Positions 7,663 to 10,242 of a DNA stretch of 10,242 nt are shown one piece after another. The notes below the pieces were generated by a model, which saw only the letters and a program-made list of their open reading frames with translations, was not told where the DNA came from and did not search any database. Location: contig CAZGKX010000072.1 in NCBI GenBank assembly GCA_964525945.1, forward strand, positions 1 through 10,242. The letters are read 5' to 3'. The position numbers were made by a program, and so were the translations under genes. The stretch comes from CAZGKX01 sp964525945 (GTDB lineage Bacteria; Pseudomonadota; Gammaproteobacteria; Legionellales; Legionellaceae). Positions within the stretch are counted from its first letter, which is position 1. Every line of letters starts with the position of its first letter.

Positions 7663-8074
7663 CGCTGGGTTTGTCTTGCTTAACAAGTTTTAAGGCAGGT
7701 TTGCCTCTGGATCGCGACGTGGTTGCGGCCCCCCCAGACTCAGCCGGTGGCGGCTCGTCATATTCAGCGCCAAATTCCATACCACGGCCATTTTCTTTGG
7801 CGTAAATCGCCATAACAGCAGCAGGTCTTAAATAGATTTGAGTGGTTTTGCCCGAAAATCGCGCTGTAAAAACGATTCTATCATTTTCTAAATGCAAACC
7901 TCGGCATGCTTTGGGGGAAATGTTTAATACGATACGCCCACTGTTGACATGCTCCTGAGGTACTTCTACCTCAGGATATTCAGCATTTACCAATAGATAA
8001 GGCGTCAAATCATTATCCACAATCCAATCATAAATGGCACGGATAAAATAAGGTTTATTCGACGTCATTGTCAT
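7655..8074 (-). CDS. sspB: ClpXP protease specificity-enhancing factor SspB
   Basis: SspB is the adaptor that holds ssrA-tagged proteins, made when stalled ribosomes are rescued by tmRNA, and delivers them to the ClpXP protease. The folded substrate-binding domain spans about residues 5-105, with family sequences KPYFIRAIYDWIVDNDLTPY (7-26), AEYP, and IVLNISPKACRGL (48-60). A flexible acidic, Gly/Ser/Pro-rich linker follows (about 105-122), then the ClpX-binding module RGKPALKLVK (123-132), which resembles the RGGRPALRVVK ending of E. coli SspB. Seven extra residues, QDKPSDD, follow the module, whereas in E. coli it is the C-terminus. The ATG at 8074 is 2 nt after the sspA stop, and the 3' end overlaps nnr by 8 nt. 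A perfect hairpin lies over codons 33-41. Confidence 0.97.
   Translation of the reverse strand: MTMTSNKPYFIRAIYDWIVDNDLTPYLLVNAEYPEVEVPQEHVNSGRIVLNISPKACRGLHLENDRIVFTARFSGKTTQIYLRPAAVMAIYAKENGRGMEFGAEYDEPPPAESGGAATTSRSRGKPALKLVKQDKPSDD
7953..7976. repeat. Perfect 10-bp inverted repeat, 4-nt loop, inside sspB
   Basis: Arm TCCTGAGGTA (7953-7962), loop CTTC, arm TACCTCAGGA (7967-7976). The arms are exact complements. On the coding strand the loop is GAAG. It encodes SspB residues about 33-41 (YPEVEVPQE), a surface segment where relatives often have YPGVxVP. Confidence 0.92.
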
Positions 8075-8076
8075 GA

Positions 8077-8697
8077 TTACGCTGCCCTTAGCTGCCTCTC
8101 AGCTTCTGTTAAACTGACTTGAAATGATTCCCGTTTAAATAAACGTTGCATATAAGCCTGCAATCCTTTTGATTGCGCAGAAATTTCCACACCTAATTGT
8201 GGAAGACGCCATAATAAAGGGGCCAACGCACAATCCAACAACGAAAATTCATCGCTCAAAAAATAAGGCTTGTCGGCAAAAACAGGTTCTAGGCCGTTCA
8301 AACTCTCCAGCAACAACTCTCGCGCCGCTTCGGCATTGTCGTTTTGTTGAATGCGTAACATCAGAGAATACCAATCTTGCTCAATTCGATGCATCATTTT
8401 ACGTGTTTCGGCACGAGCAACTGGGTAGACCGGTAGTAAGGGAGGGTGAGGAAAACGTTCGTCCAAATATTCCATGATGATGCGTGCTTCGTACAACACC
8501 AAATCACGGTCAATCAAAGTGGGGACAGTGCCGTAAGGATTGACAGCTAATAAATCGCTGGTCGCTTCGCCTTGTTTAATTGGCATAATTTCAACATTAA
8601 CCCCTTTTTCCGCTAAAACAATTCGAACCTGGTGACTATAAATGTCATCATTTTCCGAATATAAAGACATGATAGTACGTTTTGCAACAATAGCCAT
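8077..8697 (-). CDS. sspA: Stringent starvation protein A (GST-fold RNA polymerase-binding protein)
   Basis: SspA binds RNA polymerase holoenzyme and changes promoter use under starvation and acid stress; it has a glutathione-transferase fold but no transferase activity. At 206 residues it is close to the E. coli protein (212). The N-terminal thioredoxin-like domain contains YSHQVRIVLAEKGV (20-33), NPYGTVPTLIDRDLVLYEARIIMEYLDERF, and the diagnostic surface triad Pro83-His84-Pro85 in FPHPPLLPVYPVARAE. The helical C-terminal domain ends in LTEAERQLRAA. The ATG at 8697 is preceded by AAAGGAG with a 6-nt spacer, the best ribosome binding site of the minus-strand run. sspB follows after 2 nt. Legionellales and other pathogens are known to use SspA to regulate virulence genes; nothing here shows that directly. 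Confidence 0.97.
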   Translation of the reverse strand: MAIVAKRTIMSLYSENDDIYSHQVRIVLAEKGVNVEIMPIKQGEATSDLLAVNPYGTVPTLIDRDLVLYEARIIMEYLDERFPHPPLLPVYPVARAETRKMMHRIEQDWYSLMLRIQQNDNAEAARELLLESLNGLEPVFADKPYFLSDEFSLLDCALAPLLWRLPQLGVEISAQSKGLQAYMQRLFKRESFQVSLTEAERQLRAA

Positions 8698-8703
8698 TCA
8701 TAA

Positions 8704-8710
8704 CTCCTTT
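8704..8710 (-). promoter_or_regulatory. Strong Shine-Dalgarno site of sspA
   Basis: AAAGGAG on the minus strand, 6 nt before the ATG at 8697. It lies in the only sizeable spacer of the minus-strand run (8698-8768, about 70 nt). That spacer also holds a TAAAAT that could be a -10 box, but no convincing -35 partner. Most other starts in the run lack such a site and are overlapped by the preceding gene. Confidence 0.75.
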
Positions 8711-8768
8711 GTTCACGTAATCTTTTACAGGTCACTATTTTACCACATTTTATTACATCGTGCCGAAA

Positions 8769-9372
8769 TCAGTTAATATTTTGCCAATATAATCGTTTTA
8801 ATGGGTAAACTACAAGTAAAAGCAATCCTAAAAAGATAATAACGCCAAAACCCAAATGGTATCGAATTAATTTTTTGGGCTCAGCGGCGTATTCTAAAAA
8901 AACCACCAATTCATCGATCGTTTGGGCAAAGGCTTGTGGACTTAATTCAGCTTGCAAAGGTGCCAAAATATTAGGCATGTTCACATTGCGGTATACCGTG
9001 TTATTGGCACCAAACGGACGGTGGGTGTCCGCATAAAAGCCTTTTAAATAGGCCTGCAACCAATGGGCCCCACGGGCTTTTGCAATTAAGGATAAATCGG
9101 GAGGTGGTTCACCAAACCATTGTTTTGCATCCTTTGCGGGCATGCTGGGCATTATTGTTTGATTCAAGGGGCGGGGCGCAAACAACGCCGCATCCAATTT
9201 CAGGTCATNNNNNNNNNNAACGCATATAGCGTAACCCATGACAACCTGAGCAGTTATTGATAAACAACAACGCTCCCTGCCGCACTTTGGTTTGATTTGC
9301 GGGCATGCCATATGCCCCGCCGCCCATGGCAATCAACATGATCCATAACAAAACCAGGGTTTGGGTTCTCAT
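8769..9372 (-). CDS. petC: Cytochrome c1 of the bc1 complex, interrupted by an assembly gap
   Basis: Cytochrome c1 carries electrons from the Rieske protein to soluble or membrane cytochrome c in the periplasm. The true start is the ATG at 9372, in an ATGA overlap of 4 nt with the cytochrome b stop. From it come a signal peptide (about residues 1-22), a short segment, and the heme c site CSGCH (41-45) followed by GLRYMR. Ten N (9209-9218) then interrupt the gene. The 145 residues after the gap are in another frame as printed: they hold AKDAKQWFGEPPPDLSL, the Met axial-ligand region NVNMPNILAPLQ, and a C-terminal membrane anchor (about 20 hydrophobic residues, then YPLKRLYWQ). A gap whose length is a multiple of three restores one frame. 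About 11-13 residues (YNRM... region) appear to be missing, giving a protein near 210 residues. Confidence 0.93.
9209..9218. other. Assembly gap (10 N) inside cytochrome c1
   Basis: A run of exactly ten undetermined bases. Reading through it as written shifts the frame between the heme-binding half and the C-terminal half of cytochrome c1, so ten is a placeholder and not the real length. Confidence 0.97.
9299..9320. repeat. Imperfect inverted repeat in the petC signal-peptide codons
   Basis: GCGGGCAT (9299-9306), loop GCCAT, ATGCCC, a bulged C (9318), then GC. Eight GC-rich pairs with one bulge, about 50-70 nt after the cytochrome c1 start codon, so it could affect early elongation. It contains a GCATGC (9303-9308). 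Confidence 0.55.
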
Positions 9373-10242
9373 CCAGTCAATCGCTCAGGTAACATTTTAC
9401 AGGGTTCATGGCGAGTGTAATAAGGCATCAAAATAAAATAGGCGAAGTAGAACAACGTGCACATTCTCGCTGCCATCAACGTCAGCGGCGTTATTTCTCG
9501 GGTTCCCAAATACCCCAACACAATGAAACTCACCACCAATCCTTTCAGGGCATACTGAGAATAGACTCCTTTGTAACGCATCGAGCGCACAGGACTTTTA
9601 TCCAACCACGGCATAAACAATAAAATAAGGACCGCCCCACTCATCGTAACAACACCCCCTAATTTATCAGGGATGGCCCGCAACATCGCATAAAATGGTG
9701 CCATATACCATGCCGGCTTGATCTGTTCGGGCGTGATCAACGGATTGGCAGGTGTAAAGTTTTCTGGCTCTAAAAAGAGGCCACCCATGTCAGGAAAGAA
9801 GCAAACAACCGTAAAAAAAACAATCAAAAAGACAATAACGCCCATAAAATCTTTTATGACATAATAGGGATGAAAAGGAATCCCGTCTAGCGGACGACCG
9901 TTTTCATCGAGCGTTTTGTATATGTCTACACCGTCAGGGTTATTCGACCCCACTTTATGCAGAGCAATGAGGTGCAAAAACACCAACAACACAATCAACA
10001 AGGGCACACCAATCACATGTAACGCAAAAAAACGTTGCAATGTGGCATTGCCAACCGCAAAATCCCCTCGCACCCAGGTCACAAGCGTATCACCCACGTA
10101 GGGAATGGCACTGAACAACGACGTAATGACTTGTGCTGCCCAATAGGACATCTGCCCCCAAGGCAATAAATAACCAAAAAAAGCCTCAGCCATCAACAAC
10201 ACAAACAATCCCATGCCCAATAACCACACCAGTTCCCGTGGT
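9369..10242 (-). CDS. petB: Cytochrome b of the bc1 complex (5' end outside window)
   Basis: Cytochrome b is the membrane core of ubiquinol:cytochrome c oxidoreductase and holds both quinone sites. The frame is open to the window edge, so only the C-terminal 290 or so residues are present; it starts inside PRELVWLLGMGLF, and helices A and B are missing. Visible: MAEAFFGYLLPWGQMSYWAAQVI (helix C and cd region), SAIPYVG, then RFFALH and HLIALHKVGSNNPDG, which supply the helix D ligands of the two b hemes with 14 residues between the first His pair members. The C-terminal half has several hydrophobic helices. The Qo-site motif, normally PEWY, reads PAWY (9705-9716) in IKPAWYMAPFYAMLRAIPDK. The stop overlaps the cytochrome c1 start by 4 nt. 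The Rieske gene petA is expected just beyond the right edge. Confidence 0.96.
   Translation of the reverse strand, partial: PRELVWLLGMGLFVLLMAEAFFGYLLPWGQMSYWAAQVITSLFSAIPYVGDTLVTWVRGDFAVGNATLQRFFALHVIGVPLLIVLLVFLHLIALHKVGSNNPDGVDIYKTLDENGRPLDGIPFHPYYVIKDFMGVIVFLIVFFTVVCFFPDMGGLFLEPENFTPANPLITPEQIKPAWYMAPFYAMLRAIPDKLGGVVTMSGAVLILLFMPWLDKSPVRSMRYKGVYSQYALKGLVVSFIVLGYLGTREITPLTLMAARMCTLFYFAYFILMPYYTRHEPCKMLPERLTG
10034..10055. repeat. Imperfect inverted repeat inside petB
   Basis: GTTGCAATG (10034-10042), loop TGG, CATTGC then a bulged C (10052) then AAC (to 10055). Nine base pairs with one bulge, within codons near the RFFALH heme-ligand region. Confidence 0.6.

Larger units (their letters stand above)
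544..9308. repeat. Dispersed palindromic hexamer GCATGC, 16 copies
   Basis: GCATGC begins at 544, 667, 895, 1666, 2034, 2588, 3164, 3594, 5027, 5185, 6284, 6894, 7166, 7904, 9140 and 9303. A random sequence of this length and moderate GC would hold about 2. The copies lie in all three codon phases: about eight as xxG-CAT-GCx or equivalent (His-Ala), five spanning an ATG codon, and three as GCA-TGC (Ala-Cys). Flanking bases are not conserved. Confidence 0.85.

Noticed and set aside
9201..9225. A programmed frameshift in cytochrome c1.
   Set aside because: The frame change coincides exactly with the N run, so an arbitrary gap length explains it.
1..10242. Mobile elements, CRISPR arrays, tRNA or rRNA genes, and unknown defence systems.
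   Set aside because: No transposase or integrase motifs, no spaced repeats, no RNA gene signatures, and no intergenic stretch longer than about 70 nt. All minus-strand genes belong to recognised families.

Overview
The window looks like chromosomal DNA from a gammaproteobacterium, most likely of the order Legionellales (Legionella, Coxiella, Aquicella and relatives). Three things point there. The downstream genes follow the gammaproteobacterial order nnr-tsaE-amiB-mutL-miaA. Cytochrome b, cytochrome c1, sspA and sspB form a cluster typical of gamma- and betaproteobacteria. The partial plus-strand gene at the left edge resembles the C-terminus of the Dot/Icm type IV secretion protein IcmX, although that match is from memory and uncertain. 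The GC content looks moderate.

Layout, left to right. Positions 1-412 hold the 3' end of the only plus-strand gene. It converges on a run of ten minus-strand genes that fill the rest of the window, and a hairpin lies between the two convergent ends. Read in the direction of transcription (right to left), the run is: cytochrome b (5' end outside the window), cytochrome c1 (broken by a 10-N assembly gap), sspA, sspB, nnr (NAD(P)HX repair), tsaE (tRNA t6A synthesis), amiB (septal amidase), mutL (mismatch repair), miaA (tRNA isopentenylation), a 64-residue zinc-ribbon protein and a family 9 glycosyltransferase of the heptosyltransferase type.

The minus-strand genes are packed very tightly. Most neighbours overlap by 1 to 10 nt or are separated by 2 nt, so translational coupling is likely. 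The only sizeable gap, about 70 nt, lies upstream of sspA, which also has the clearest ribosome binding site. The run combines respiration (bc1 complex), stress adaptation and proteolysis (SspA/SspB), metabolite repair, two tRNA modification steps, cell-wall splitting and DNA repair. hfq, which normally follows miaA in gammaproteobacteria, is absent here and is replaced by the zinc-ribbon/glycosyltransferase pair.

No mobile element, CRISPR array or unknown defence system was seen. The points most worth a second look are at DNA level: GCATGC occurs 16 times, against about 2 expected; three perfect 10-11 bp hairpins with 4-5 nt loops lie inside coding sequence (mutL, nnr, sspB); cytochrome b carries PAWY where PEWY is usual at the quinol-oxidation site; and the assembly gap has broken the cytochrome c1 reading frame.
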